The notes beneath the pieces were generated by a model. It ran no database searches, was not told the origin of the DNA, and worked only from the letters and a program-made list of their open reading frames with translations. Source: Rariglobus sp967755175 (GTDB taxonomy: Bacteria; Verrucomicrobiota; Verrucomicrobiia; Opitutales; Opitutaceae). Taken from it: DNA of 26,881 nt. A program made the position numbers and the translations under genes. Of the stretch, positions 1-9,273 are shown one piece after another (within the stretch, counting starts at the first letter, position 1; each line of letters starts with the position of its first letter). Location: positions 1 to 26,881 of the forward strand of contig CBRAFO010000048.1 in assembly GCA_967755175.1 (NCBI GenBank), written 5' to 3'.

Positions 1-30
1 CGAATACGGAAACCGCTAATCGGCCCATTT

Positions 31-126
31 TTCACCACGAAACACACCAAACACACGAAAATAGGGAATCGGGACTTCCGGACAATCGTCGCCGAATTTC
101 GTGTATTTTGTGTGTTTCGTGGTGAA
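31..126. repeat. Inverted-repeat element with CACGAAA-type arms
   Basis: Two 30-nt arms, 31-60 and 97-126, are reverse complements of each other at 28 of 30 positions and are separated by 36 nt of unrelated sequence. The left arm is built of roughly 9-nt units (CACGAAACA, CACCAAACA, CACGAAAAT). A related arm sequence occurs at 11074-11103, matching at 23 of 30 positions. The element lies downstream of the tsf terminator. It could fold into a long hairpin as DNA or RNA. No gene is visible in 1-153. Confidence 0.85.
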
Positions 127-153
127 CTTGATCGAGCCTCGAACCGCACCCAC

Positions 154-185
154 AAAAAAGGCACGCCGGAAAACCGGCGTGCCTT
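154..185 (-). terminator. Rho-independent terminator of the rpsB-tsf operon
   Basis: A 12-bp perfect stem (158-169 with 174-185) has an AAAA loop on the plus strand. Read on the minus strand it runs into six T residues (complement of 154-159). It lies 28 nt past the tsf stop codon, so it is the expected end of the rpsB-tsf transcript. Confidence 0.9.
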
Positions 186-213
186 GGAGTCAGAAGCTAA
201 ACTGCGCGGCTTA

Positions 214-807
214 TTACGAGCCGAGCTGGTAGCGGACGAAGCGGCGGACCTGGATGTTTTCGCCGGTCTTGGCGATCGCCTCGGTGAGGATCTCCTTGAT
301 GGATTTCTCGGGGACCTTCACGTAGGGCTGATCGAGGAGGACGATGGTCGAGAAGAACTTCTCGATCTTGCCTTCGACGATCTTCTGCACGGCGGCGGGT
401 GGCTTGCCGGCGACCTGGGCGGCGGCGATCTCGCGCTCGGCGTTCACTTCGGCCTCCGGAACCTGGTCGCGCGTCACGTAGAGCGGATTGGCGGCGGCGA
501 TGTGCATGCCGAGGTTGCGCACGAGGGCCTTGAAGTCGTCGTTGCGGGCGACGAAGTCGGTCTCGCAGTTGACCTCGATGAGGACGCCGACTTTGCCGCC
601 GACATGGATGTAGCTCTCGATGAGGCCTTCCTTGGCTTCGCGATCGGCGCGCTTGGCGGCCGAGGCGGCACCCTTCTTGCGAAGGATGGTGATGGCAGCC
701 TCGACGTCGCCGTTGGTCTCAACTAGCGCGCGCTTGCAGTCCATGAGGCCGGCGCCCGTCTGGGTGCGCAGGTCGTTGACTTGTTGGGCGGTGATGGTGG
801 TGCTCAT
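214..807 (-). CDS. tsf: Translation elongation factor Ts
   Basis: EF-Ts is the nucleotide exchange factor that releases GDP from EF-Tu in the cytoplasm. The 197-residue protein has the N-terminal UBA-like segment with LRTQTGAGLMDCK (13-25) and the EF-Tu contact motif TDFVARND (83-90), both diagnostic of the family. It is much shorter than the E. coli protein (283 residues) and close to the compact Thermus-type form with a single core half. It starts with ATG 20 nt after the rpsB stop, the usual rpsB-tsf order. That spacer holds no GGAGG-type ribosome binding site on the coding strand; the pyrimidine-rich CCTCC there is anti-sense to a Shine-Dalgarno. Translation may depend on coupling to rpsB. 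A strong terminator follows. Confidence 0.97.
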   Translation of the reverse strand: MSTTITAQQVNDLRTQTGAGLMDCKRALVETNGDVEAAITILRKKGAASAAKRADREAKEGLIESYIHVGGKVGVLIEVNCETDFVARNDDFKALVRNLGMHIAAANPLYVTRDQVPEAEVNAEREIAAAQVAGKPPAAVQKIVEGKIEKFFSTIVLLDQPYVKVPEKSIKEILTEAIAKTGENIQVRRFVRYQLGS

Positions 808-827
808 TAAATGATGCGGGAGGAGGG

Positions 828-1727
828 TTATTCCTTGGGAGCGGCGACCTTCTTGCGGGGAGCCGGGGTGGCCTTCTTCTTGGCGGCGATAGCAGCGGCA
901 TCGGCGTCGCTGATCTCGACGTTCGAGGGAATCTCGACCTTGGAGAGGTCAACTTCACCGGCTTCGTTCACGGCACCAGAGGAGGCGGCCATCGAGGCGG
1001 AGACGGCGCGGAGGTCGGCCTGACCGCGGGTGCTGCGGCGGCTCTCGCGCTGGGCGAGGCCGTTCTGGATAGCCTCAACGACGGTGTCGACGATGATGCG
1101 GATGGACTTCACGGCGTCGTCGTTGCCCGGGATCGGGTAGGCGAGCTGGGTGGGGTCGGAGTTGGTGTCAACAAGACCAACGCAGGGGATGTTGAGGCGC
1201 TTGGCCTCGGCAACGGCGATGGCTTCGTGGTTGGCGTCGAGGACGAACACAGCGGAGGGCAGGGAAGCCATGTCCACGATGCCGGAGAAATTCTTGTTCA
1301 TGCGCACCATCTCGCGCTTGATGGCGGACTCTTCCTTGGAGGAGAGCTTGGCGAGTTCGCCGGAAGCTTCCTGCTGCTGGAACTTTTTGAACTTCGCGAT
1401 GGATTTCTTAACGGTGGCGAAGTTGGTGAGGGTGCCGCCGAGCCAACGGTCAACAGCGAAGGGCTGGTGGGTGGCGATGGCGGCCTCGCGGATGATTTCC
1501 TGGGCCTGGCGCTTGGTGCCGACGAAGAGCACGTTGCCGCCGCCGGCTACGGTTTCCTCGAGGAAGGAGTAGGCCTTCTGGAGGAGCTCGTGGGTCTTGC
1601 CGAGGTCGATGATGCTGATGCCTTGGCGATGCGCGAAAACGTAGGGCTTGGAACGGGGGTTCCAGCGCTTGGTCTGGTGACCGAAGTGGACGCCTGCATC
1701 GAGGAGGTCTTTAGGAGTGATGTTCAT
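828..1727 (-). CDS. rpsB: 30S ribosomal protein S2
   Basis: S2 is a primary component of the small ribosomal subunit. The N-terminus (ITPKDLLDAGVHFGHQTKRW) and the segments FVGTKRQAQEIIREAA and GIVDMASLPSAVFVLD are typical S2 blocks. At 299 residues it is about 55-60 residues longer than E. coli S2. The excess is a C-terminal tail rich in Ala, Lys and acidic residues, beginning near residue 235 and ending in a basic AAPKE-type stretch; such tails vary between phyla. The start is ATG, with no Shine-Dalgarno within 15 nt. The leader up to the divergent tRNA is about 215 nt, long enough to hold the S2-responsive leader known in other bacteria, but I could not recognise such a structure. A TATAAA hexamer on the minus strand (1886-1891) is a possible -10 box without a convincing -35. 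Confidence 0.98.
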   Translation of the reverse strand: MNITPKDLLDAGVHFGHQTKRWNPRSKPYVFAHRQGISIIDLGKTHELLQKAYSFLEETVAGGGNVLFVGTKRQAQEIIREAAIATHQPFAVDRWLGGTLTNFATVKKSIAKFKKFQQQEASGELAKLSSKEESAIKREMVRMNKNFSGIVDMASLPSAVFVLDANHEAIAVAEAKRLNIPCVGLVDTNSDPTQLAYPIPGNDDAVKSIRIIVDTVVEAIQNGLAQRESRRSTRGQADLRAVSASMAASSGAVNEAGEVDLSKVEIPSNVEISDADAAAIAAKKKATPAPRKKVAAPKE

Positions 1728-1900
1728 GGATCTATGTTATCTTTTGGAACACAGGTCGACCAATGGGCCGCCTTGCGATCGGGAGATGAGTGTTGTGGTT
1801 GTTGATTTTCCCGCGCCCGAAATGGGTGAAGGAAGGCGAGAGCACAGAGGGCGGGGAAAGGGCTGGCAAGCGGAGAATCGGACTTTTTATAAAATGGCCG

Positions 1901-1929
1901 TTGACAGAGAGGAGAGCGGAAGCATGGTT
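1901..1929 (+). promoter_or_regulatory. Probable promoter of the initiator tRNA gene
   Basis: A perfect -35 hexamer TTGACA lies at 1901-1906. At 16-17 nt spacing there is only a weak -10-like sequence (CATGGT at 1923-1928). Transcription would start near 1935, about ten bases before the mature tRNA 5' end at 1945. The -35 match and the position support the call; the poor -10 is the weakness. Confidence 0.5.
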
Positions 1930-1943
1930 CGCCGTCCCACTTG

Positions 1944-2021
<78 letters not shown>

Positions 2022-2031
2022 ATTTTTGAAA

Positions 2032-2058
2032 CCCGCGGATAATTCCGCGGGCTTTTTT
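2032..2058 (+). terminator. Rho-independent terminator of the tRNA gene
   Basis: A perfect 8-bp stem (2032-2039 with 2044-2051), a TAAT loop, and then six T residues at 2053-2058. It starts 10 nt after the encoded CCA, so the tRNA is probably monocistronic. Confidence 0.93.
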
Positions 2059-2149
2059 GTGCCCGGTGGCTGACGTCTGGCTGCTTGAGACTCGGGGCAT
2101 TCGGCGATTTCGGATCGCGTCGCGGGCTTTCCGTTTCCTCGCACTCACG

Positions 2150-2177
2150 AAAAAGCGCCGGCTGTTGGGCCGGCGCT
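2150..2177 (-). terminator. Rho-independent terminator after the RNase G gene
   Basis: A perfect 9-bp GC-rich stem (2154-2162 with 2169-2177) has a 6-nt loop. Read on the minus strand it is followed by five T residues (complement of 2150-2154). It lies about 50 nt past the RNase G stop codon. Together with 2032-2058 it insulates the convergent tRNA and RNase G transcripts. Confidence 0.88.
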
Positions 2178-2230
2178 GATCGCTGGTGGAACTGGCCCTC
2201 ACGCGAGGTGAGGCCATACATGGAGCACTG

Positions 2231-3973
<1,743 letters not shown>

Positions 3974-4078
3974 GGTGGTGGGTTGTGTCCTGGTTGTGTT
4001 GGACGGGGCACCCTTGGGCGGGAGTTGCGGCGCAGGAAATTCCGGCAGAGCGGTCGATATCGCGTGAAGGCTTCAGTT

Positions 4079-5326
4079 TCATGTGAAGTCCTTTCGGAAG
4101 CGATAGACGCTTTGAACCAGTCCTTGCAGCAAGCAGCAACTCAGCACAAAGGAGCCACCGTAGCTGATAAAGGGAAGTGGTATGCCCGTGATGGGCACGA
4201 GTCCTATGGTCATCGCGATGTTTACGAACACGTGCACGGCGAAGAGCACTGTCACGCCAATGGCGATCAAAGTGCCGAACCGGTCTCTGGACAGGCCCGC
4301 GATGCGTATGCTGTTGAACATCATTATCCCAAACAGACCCAAAACTGTAACACTTCCCAAAAATCCCTTTTCCTCGGCAATCACCGGGAAAATAAAGTCG
4401 TTGTGCGCAACTGCGCGTGGCAGGTAGCCGAGCTGGGCCTGAGTGCCCTGCGTCCAGCCCTTGCCGGTCAATCCGCCCGAACCTACCGAGATACGCGACT
4501 GGGTCAGGTTCCAGCCGGTGCCGGTCGGGTCGATCTTGTCGGGCATCGCGAACGAGATGATGCGGTTGCGCTGATAATCGTGCAGCGGAACCCACGTGTG
4601 CGGCTCGAACTTTCCCTTGTCCGTCGTGTAGGACAGGTTGTTAGCCTCCATGAACTTGACGTAGCGGAGGCAGTCCACCGTCACGACGCTCATCAGGATG
4701 AGGAACGCGCCCAAGGCTGCCGCGAAAAAGCGGGTGGACAGCTTGGAGACGTAGAGCATCGAAAACAGCACGGGCGGTAGCACAATTGCCGATTTAATAT
4801 CGGGTTGGAGCAGGATAAGGAAGATGGGCAAACCCGCCGCAAGTGCCAATTTACCCAGCGTGCCGAGGGACTGCGCGATGGTGCCGACCTTCGAGCGAAC
4901 CAAGATGCCGGCGGCCACGAGAAGCACCGCCGCCTTGGTCGGTTCGGACGGCTGAAACGCAAAAAAACCGAAGTCCAGCCAGCGTTGCGCGCCATAACGT
5001 TCCGTGCCGATGCCGGGCAGGAGCACGAGGATCAGCGTAAGAATACAGGCGAGATAGAACCAGTGAGAAAAACTCAGCCAGAAGCGGTAGTCGATGAGTG
5101 CGACCGCGATGTAGAGGACCATGCCCGCCGCTAGCCAAACGAGTTGGGTTATCCAAGTGCTCCCGTGAATGGACAGCTGCGCACTATAGATGAAGGCCAC
5201 TCCGATGGAGCCGAGCGCGAGCATGACGAGCGGAGTAATCCAGTCGAACCGGACCCGGGTCGTCGTTTTAAAGACGCCGAGAAGGTCGAGGGGAGTGCGG
5301 AGGCTGGCGGGCACGGAACTGAACAA
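4079..5326 (-). CDS. rodA: Rod-shape-determining protein RodA (SEDS glycosyltransferase)
   Basis: RodA is the integral-membrane peptidoglycan glycosyltransferase of the elongasome and works with PBP2 and MreBCD. The protein is very hydrophobic, with about ten membrane segments, and carries the SEDS signatures GAQRWLDFGFFAFQPSEPTK, the periplasmic loop GKGWTQGTQAQLGYLPRAVA followed by HNDFIFPVIAEEKG (the Asp of this loop is catalytic in the family), and the C-terminal GIPLPFISYGGS. The GAQRW...FQPSE form and the length of about 415 fit RodA better than FtsW. The start is uncertain: the position used is a TTG (5324-5326), a GTG four codons later is an alternative, there is no in-frame ATG before the first membrane segment, and the frame is open upstream to 5407. 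No Shine-Dalgarno is visible. The 269-nt gap to divergent rny must hold the promoters; I recognise no strong one. Confidence 0.88.
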   Translation of the reverse strand: MFSSVPASLRTPLDLLGVFKTTTRVRFDWITPLVMLALGSIGVAFIYSAQLSIHGSTWITQLVWLAAGMVLYIAVALIDYRFWLSFSHWFYLACILTLILVLLPGIGTERYGAQRWLDFGFFAFQPSEPTKAAVLLVAAGILVRSKVGTIAQSLGTLGKLALAAGLPIFLILLQPDIKSAIVLPPVLFSMLYVSKLSTRFFAAALGAFLILMSVVTVDCLRYVKFMEANNLSYTTDKGKFEPHTWVPLHDYQRNRIISFAMPDKIDPTGTGWNLTQSRISVGSGGLTGKGWTQGTQAQLGYLPRAVAHNDFIFPVIAEEKGFLGSVTVLGLFGIMMFNSIRIAGLSRDRFGTLIAIGVTVLFAVHVFVNIAMTIGLVPITGIPLPFISYGGSFVLSCCLLQGLVQSVYRFRKDFT

Positions 5327-5595
5327 ACGCGTTGCGCGGAGTGGCGCAACCTTCGGTTGGAGCGGGCCGTAAGTATTCGAACGGCGGAGACTGCGGCGCA
5401 GTATTTAATGAACACCGATGTGCACTAAATGGCGGAGGCGGGATGGGCCCCCGGCCTCAAAACCGAAACAGGGCGACGGCAGTGGATCGCGTCGTGGAGT
5501 TGGGCGTGAACAAGACTCGTGGCGGAGCGAAAAGGGCCGGCTTTGAGCTCGGGGCAGGGGCGCGAGGTATTCGTGCTTATTTGCGGGGTTGAATT

Positions 5596-7206
5596 TTGTC
5601 GGACGGTTCGCACCATCCGGCTCTCTTGATTCTAGCCGGCTCCGAGATTTCCCCCTTCTTCTTGGCCGCAAGCGATCCCTCGTGGTGGGCGCTTGCGGCC
5701 TCCATTGTCATCGGCGTGAGTTCCGGCTTTCTCGTCGTGTGGCTGTTGACGCGGTATGCGCGCGACGCCGCGATGCAGCGTGCGGCGGAGTTCCTTGAAG
5801 TTGCCCGCCGCGAGGCCGCCGTCGCCACGCAGGAAATCAAGCAGCAGGCCGAGGAGGAACTCGCCGCTCGACGCGCCGAGGTTAATCGCGAGCTCGACCG
5901 CCGCGAAATCGAAACCGAGGTAAAGCTCCGCGAAATCCGCGCCCACGAGGAATCGCTCGGGCTTCTCGATTACCAAATGGAGCAGAAGGCCGAACGTCTC
6001 GCCCGCGAAAGCGCCGCGATCACCCAAGCCCGCGACGCCATCCGCACGCTTTCCAAATCCCTGCGTAAGCGCCTTGAGGGCGTGTCCCAGATGGATGCCG
6101 AGGAGATCAAACGCGCTCTCCGCGAAGAGGTGCAGGTCGAGTGTCAGGATGAGTTGCGCGCCCTCCGGCACCAGATCCTCGATCGTTCTGAGCAGGACCT
6201 GAACAACGAGGCCAAACGCATCCTCATCACCGCGATGCAGCGGCTCGCCTCGAAGCCGAACAACGACATCACCGCGACCATTGTCCAATTGCCGACGGAG
6301 GAGATGAAGGGACGCATCATCGGTCGTGAAGGGCGTAACATTAAATCCTTCGAAGCGACCACCGGCGTTACTCTCCTCATCGACGAATCGCCGCAGATGG
6401 TGCTCATCTCGTCGTTTGATCCGGTGCGCCGTGAAATCGCCCGCATCACGCTCGAAGGCCTAGTCAAAGACGGCCGCATCCACCCGGCCTCCATCGAGGA
6501 TTTCTACACACGCGCCAAAGAAGACGTGGAGCTCAACGTGCAGCAATCCGGCGAGGACGCCGTGCAGCAACTGGGCATCAACGGCCTCCATCCCGAGATC
6601 ATCAAGGTGCTCGGCCGGCTCAAATACCGCTTTTCTTACACTCAAAACGCCCTCGATCACTCTATCGAAGTGGGCTTCCTCTGCTCCATGCTCGCGAGCG
6701 AAACGGGTCTTGATCCGAACATCGCCAAGCGCTCGGGTCTCCTGCACGACATCGGCAAGGCGATCGAAGGCGACTACGAGGGTAGTCACGCTGCAATCGG
6801 TGCAAGTTTCGTGAAGCGCCACGGCGAGACGCCCATTGTGGTGAACGCCATCGCCGCCCACCACGAAGAGGTGAAACCCGAGACCGTTTACGCGGGCTTG
6901 GTGATCCTCGCCGACACGGTATCGGCCGTTCGTCCGGGTGCGCGCGCCGAGTCGATGACCGGCTATATCCAACGGCTCGACCGGTTGGAGAAACTCGCGC
7001 TTTCCGTTGCCGGTGTGCATCAGGCCTACGCGATTCAGGCGGGCCGCGAGGTGCGCGTTGTCGTCAACCCCCAGAGTGTCACGGATGAGCAGGCTCAGGA
7101 CATCGCCAAAGAGATCCGCCAGCGCATCGAGGACGAGCTGCAGTATCCGAGCACGATCAAGGTTACGGTCATTCGCGAATCTCGTTTCACAGAGACGGCG
7201 ACGTAA
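5596..7206 (+). CDS. rny: Ribonuclease Y
   Basis: RNase Y is a membrane-anchored endoribonuclease that initiates mRNA decay. In order, the protein has one N-terminal membrane segment (about residues 33-53), a long charged coiled coil (about 55-215), a KH RNA-binding domain with GRIIGREGRN (239-248) and an HD phosphohydrolase domain with DHSIE (354-358) and the metal-binding LLHDIGKA (382-389). At 536 residues it is slightly longer than the usual 510-520, the excess being N-terminal. The start is a TTG at 5596 with GCGGGG 8-13 nt upstream. A later TTG at 5626 has no ribosome binding site, and there is no ATG before the membrane segment. It is divergent from rodA. Having both RNase Y and RNase E/G is less common than having one of them. 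Confidence 0.96.
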   Translation: MSDGSHHPALLILAGSEISPFFLAASDPSWWALAASIVIGVSSGFLVVWLLTRYARDAAMQRAAEFLEVARREAAVATQEIKQQAEEELAARRAEVNRELDRREIETEVKLREIRAHEESLGLLDYQMEQKAERLARESAAITQARDAIRTLSKSLRKRLEGVSQMDAEEIKRALREEVQVECQDELRALRHQILDRSEQDLNNEAKRILITAMQRLASKPNNDITATIVQLPTEEMKGRIIGREGRNIKSFEATTGVTLLIDESPQMVLISSFDPVRREIARITLEGLVKDGRIHPASIEDFYTRAKEDVELNVQQSGEDAVQQLGINGLHPEIIKVLGRLKYRFSYTQNALDHSIEVGFLCSMLASETGLDPNIAKRSGLLHDIGKAIEGDYEGSHAAIGASFVKRHGETPIVVNAIAAHHEEVKPETVYAGLVILADTVSAVRPGARAESMTGYIQRLDRLEKLALSVAGVHQAYAIQAGREVRVVVNPQSVTDEQAQDIAKEIRQRIEDELQYPSTIKVTVIRESRFTETAT

Positions 7207-7212
7207 GGGGAC

Positions 7213-7313
7213 GTAGCGAGTAGCGGGTAGTGGGTGGTGAGCATCGGCACGACCCTCGCTTGATCTGTTTTTCGCTTATTTCTACTCGCTACCCGCTATC
7301 CGCTACTCACTAC
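7213..7313. repeat. Inverted pair of heptamer tandem arrays
   Basis: The left arm 7213-7240 is four 7-nt units (GTAGCGA, GTAGCGG, GTAGTGG, GTGGTGA). The right arm 7286-7313 is four units of the complementary type (TCGCTAC, CCGCTAT, CCGCTAC, TCACTAC), preceded by CTAC at 7282-7285. Reverse-complemented, the right arm matches the left at about 23 of 28 positions. The spacer is about 41-45 nt. The element fills the gap between rny and queF and begins 6 nt after the rny stop codon. The arms could pair in RNA and affect the rny 3' end or queF expression; no T-tract terminator is present. Confidence 0.85.
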
Positions 7314-7323
7314 TTTTCGCATC

Positions 7324-7692
7324 ATGGCCGATCCTAAGATCCTTGAAACCTTCCCGAATCCCGCGCCGCATCGCGACTTCATCATTGAGCACACCCACCA
7401 CGAGTTCACCTCCGTGTGTCCGATGACCGGCCATCCCGATTTCGCAACCATCACGATTCGTTACGTGGCCGACAAAGCCTGCGTCGAACTCAAGTCGCTG
7501 AAGCTTTACTTCCATGCTTATCGCAACGAAGGCATCTTCTTCGAGGCAGCCACCAACAAGATTTGCGATGACTTGGGCAAGGCACTGAAGCCGCGCTCGC
7601 TCACCATCATTGCCGCTTTCAAAGCCCGCGGCGGGTTCTCGTCGGTGGTCACCGCCGAATATAAGGCATCAGCCAAGAAGGCCCGCGCTTAA
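7324..7692 (+). CDS. queF: NADPH-dependent preQ0 reductase (7-cyano-7-deazaguanine reductase)
   Basis: QueF reduces the nitrile of preQ0 to the aminomethyl group of preQ1, the last step before insertion of the queuosine precursor into tRNA. The 122-residue protein is of the short unimodular (Bacillus) type. Visible are the substrate-binding catalytic block SVCPMTGHPDFA with Cys32 and Asp39 and the family-defining NADPH motif ELKSLKLY (55-62). The ATG lies 10 nt after the right arm of the heptamer repeat and has no Shine-Dalgarno. No preQ1 riboswitch is visible upstream and no other queuosine gene is nearby. Confidence 0.96.
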   Translation: MADPKILETFPNPAPHRDFIIEHTHHEFTSVCPMTGHPDFATITIRYVADKACVELKSLKLYFHAYRNEGIFFEAATNKICDDLGKALKPRSLTIIAAFKARGGFSSVVTAEYKASAKKARA

Positions 7693-7713
7693 CCCGCGAC
7701 TTATCCGCGTTGG

Positions 7714-7742
7714 CCCGAGCGGCTCCCAAGGTGGCCGCCGGG
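7714..7742. other. Hairpin between convergent genes, no T-tract
   Basis: In the 51-nt gap between the convergent queF and SHD1 gene ends, CCCG and AGCGGC on the left can pair with GCCGC and CGGG on the right, giving about 9 bp with one bulge and a 10-nt loop. There is no U-run on either strand, so a classical terminator is not supported. It may act as a weak bidirectional 3'-end structure. Confidence 0.3.
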
Positions 7743-7743
7743 T

Positions 7744-8478
7744 TTACGGCCCCTTTTCGGTCTTGCTCAGGCTCTCGGGGTTGCGGATCTCGGCGACTAA
7801 TTGATCGCCGATGTAAGCCTTGAGCCAGATCCCGTAAAGCGTGTCGCGGATCATTTCCGAATTCCCGGTTTTGGTCCACGACCAGCCGGGTTTTAGCTTT
7901 TGCTTGGAGATCTTGATGCTGTCGGTGCGAAACACCGTCTTAGTGCCGCCTGCCAGCTCGGCAACCGTCGTTGATCCGGTGGAGCGCTTGAATGTGGATG
8001 CAGATCGATCTTTGCCGGGCTCGAGATCTGGTTTCACGAACAGCACGTAGCGAAATTTCAGATTGTTGACCGGCTTGTTGCTGTGATTCGTGACGGTCAC
8101 GCTGTAGCCCCATTTTTCCACCGTGGTCACGATGGCAACCTCTTCGTTTTTGCTGCTGTCAAACACACCGCGACTGAGGTCGAGCGTGATTGTCCCTGCG
8201 GGGATGGCCGAGGGCGCTTTGACCGACCCGGCGGTTAATGCTCGCTGAGTCTCTTCGGTGAGGCTGGAGAGCGGCAGTTCGAAGATCTGGCCGTCATCAC
8301 GCTTGATCTTCACCTTCCCGTTTTCAACCGACAGCACGTCGGCCGTCACGGAACGACCAAACTGATCGGTGATGGTCTGCACTTCGGCAGAAAGCGAGGT
8401 GAGGGCGATCGATGCGGCGGCCAAGCCGGACAAGCTGCGGAGTAAGGATGAGGATTTCACGGGTGCGATACTTACCAT
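7744..8478 (-). CDS. Exported SHD1-domain protein, paralogue 3 of a tandem array
   Basis: Not a gene of known function. The 244-residue product has a hydrophobic N-terminal export signal (about 1-31, ending SLSA before EVQ), then an SHD1-like module (TITDQFGRSVTADVL...VKIKRDDGQIFELPLSSL, about 33-75), then a C-terminal domain of about 150 residues shared with its two upstream paralogues. That domain has a LSRGVFD-like strand, EKWGYSVTVTNHSNKPVNN, a FRT motif and GIWLKAYIGDQLVAE near the end, and looks like an all-beta, Ig-like fold. ATG at 8478 is preferred because the signal peptide starts there and it overlaps the upstream stop codon by 7 nt, suggesting translational coupling. The frame is open further upstream, but that part is arginine-rich shadow sequence. 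SHD1 is known from yeast Sla1 and is frequent in planctomycete and verrucomicrobial exported proteins; its ligand there is unknown to me. Confidence 0.8.
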   Translation of the reverse strand: MVSIAPVKSSSLLRSLSGLAAASIALTSLSAEVQTITDQFGRSVTADVLSVENGKVKIKRDDGQIFELPLSSLTEETQRALTAGSVKAPSAIPAGTITLDLSRGVFDSSKNEEVAIVTTVEKWGYSVTVTNHSNKPVNNLKFRYVLFVKPDLEPGKDRSASTFKRSTGSTTVAELAGGTKTVFRTDSIKISKQKLKPGWSWTKTGNSEMIRDTLYGIWLKAYIGDQLVAEIRNPESLSKTEKGP

Positions 8479-9227
8479 TTCTCGGTTGTGCGCAGGCCCT
8501 TCGGCATGGCGTCTTCGTAAACGAGCTCGTCGCCACGGTAGATGCGTATCCATACGCCAAAAAGCGTTTCGCGACTGGTGGTGTCACCGGTCTTCGCCGA
8601 GAAGATGTTCCCGTTGTATTTCGATTTGCTGGCCAAGATGGTTTCAGTGCGGAACGAGACGTGGCCCAGCTCGGGGATCGTTTCTATCTGGCTTTGGTAG
8701 CTCTTCTTTTTCAGCCCCTGTTTCTCTTTTACATGAATATCGTCCACCGTCGCGAAAAGGCGGTATTCGGCACGTAAATGCTGAAGGGGTTGAGCAGTCT
8801 GGTTGGCGACCGTTACGGCGTAGCCCCACTTCTCCTCGGTGATCGTGCGACCGTTTTTGACGGTGTCTCCGTTTATTAGGGTCACGTCGATGTCCTTCTT
8901 GGTCGTGTCGAACTTCCCACGGCTCATCTCCACCTTGATGGAGCCGGGCGGCAACGTCTTGGCCGCTTCCTTTTCTGCCCAGGATTTGAGCTTTTTTTGG
9001 TCGTCCTCGCTCAACGACGCGAGGGACAGGTTGAAGGTCTGTCCGTCCTCGCGCGTGATCTTGAGTTGGTCACCGGTGAGCGCGACGACCTCGGCATTGA
9101 TGGATCGGCCTTGTTTGTCGGTCAGCGTGAACGGCTCGGCGCGCACGTGCGATGCCAACGAGGTGAACGCGAGCGACAGGGCGAAGGCGCGCAGGAGAAA
9201 AAGGGAAAACGGGGATCGGCTATGCAT
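8472..9227 (-). CDS. Exported SHD1-domain protein, paralogue 2 of a tandem array
   Basis: The 251-residue protein begins with a clear signal peptide (MHSRSPFSLFLLRAFALSLA, cleavage probably after VRA near residue 30). An SHD1-like module follows (FTLTDKQGRSINAEVV, LKITREDGQTFNLSLASLSE), with a short helical linker EDDQKKLKSWAEKEAAK. The shared C-terminal domain then has MSRGKFD, EEKWGYAVTVANQTAQPLQH, HVSFRTE and GVWIRIYRGDELVYEDAMP. The ATG at 9227 has AGG about ten bases upstream, a weak ribosome binding site. It starts 46 nt after paralogue 1 and overlaps paralogue 3, so the three genes are probably one transcript. No catalytic motif is visible. A structural or ligand-binding role outside the cytoplasm is an inference from the signal peptide and beta-rich pattern. 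Confidence 0.83.
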   Translation of the reverse strand: MHSRSPFSLFLLRAFALSLAFTSLASHVRAEPFTLTDKQGRSINAEVVALTGDQLKITREDGQTFNLSLASLSEDDQKKLKSWAEKEAAKTLPPGSIKVEMSRGKFDTTKKDIDVTLINGDTVKNGRTITEEKWGYAVTVANQTAQPLQHLRAEYRLFATVDDIHVKEKQGLKKKSYQSQIETIPELGHVSFRTETILASKSKYNGNIFSAKTGDTTSRETLFGVWIRIYRGDELVYEDAMPKGLRTTEKW

Positions 9228-9273
9228 GCTGGAAAGACCTCAGTGGTGGGCGCGTGCGATACGGTGGGTAGGC

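Noticed and set aside
5327..5595. Small gene between rodA and rny
   Set aside because: Frames of 63-94 codons on both strands are arginine-rich, overlap each other and have no recognisable start signal or domain; the region is more likely a divergent promoter region.
7213..7313. CRISPR array
   Set aside because: The repeats are only 7 nt, contiguous and without unique spacers between units; there is no cas gene.
7207..7323. preQ1 riboswitch before queF
   Set aside because: No compact pseudoknot-type aptamer motif is present; the leader is the heptamer inverted repeat.
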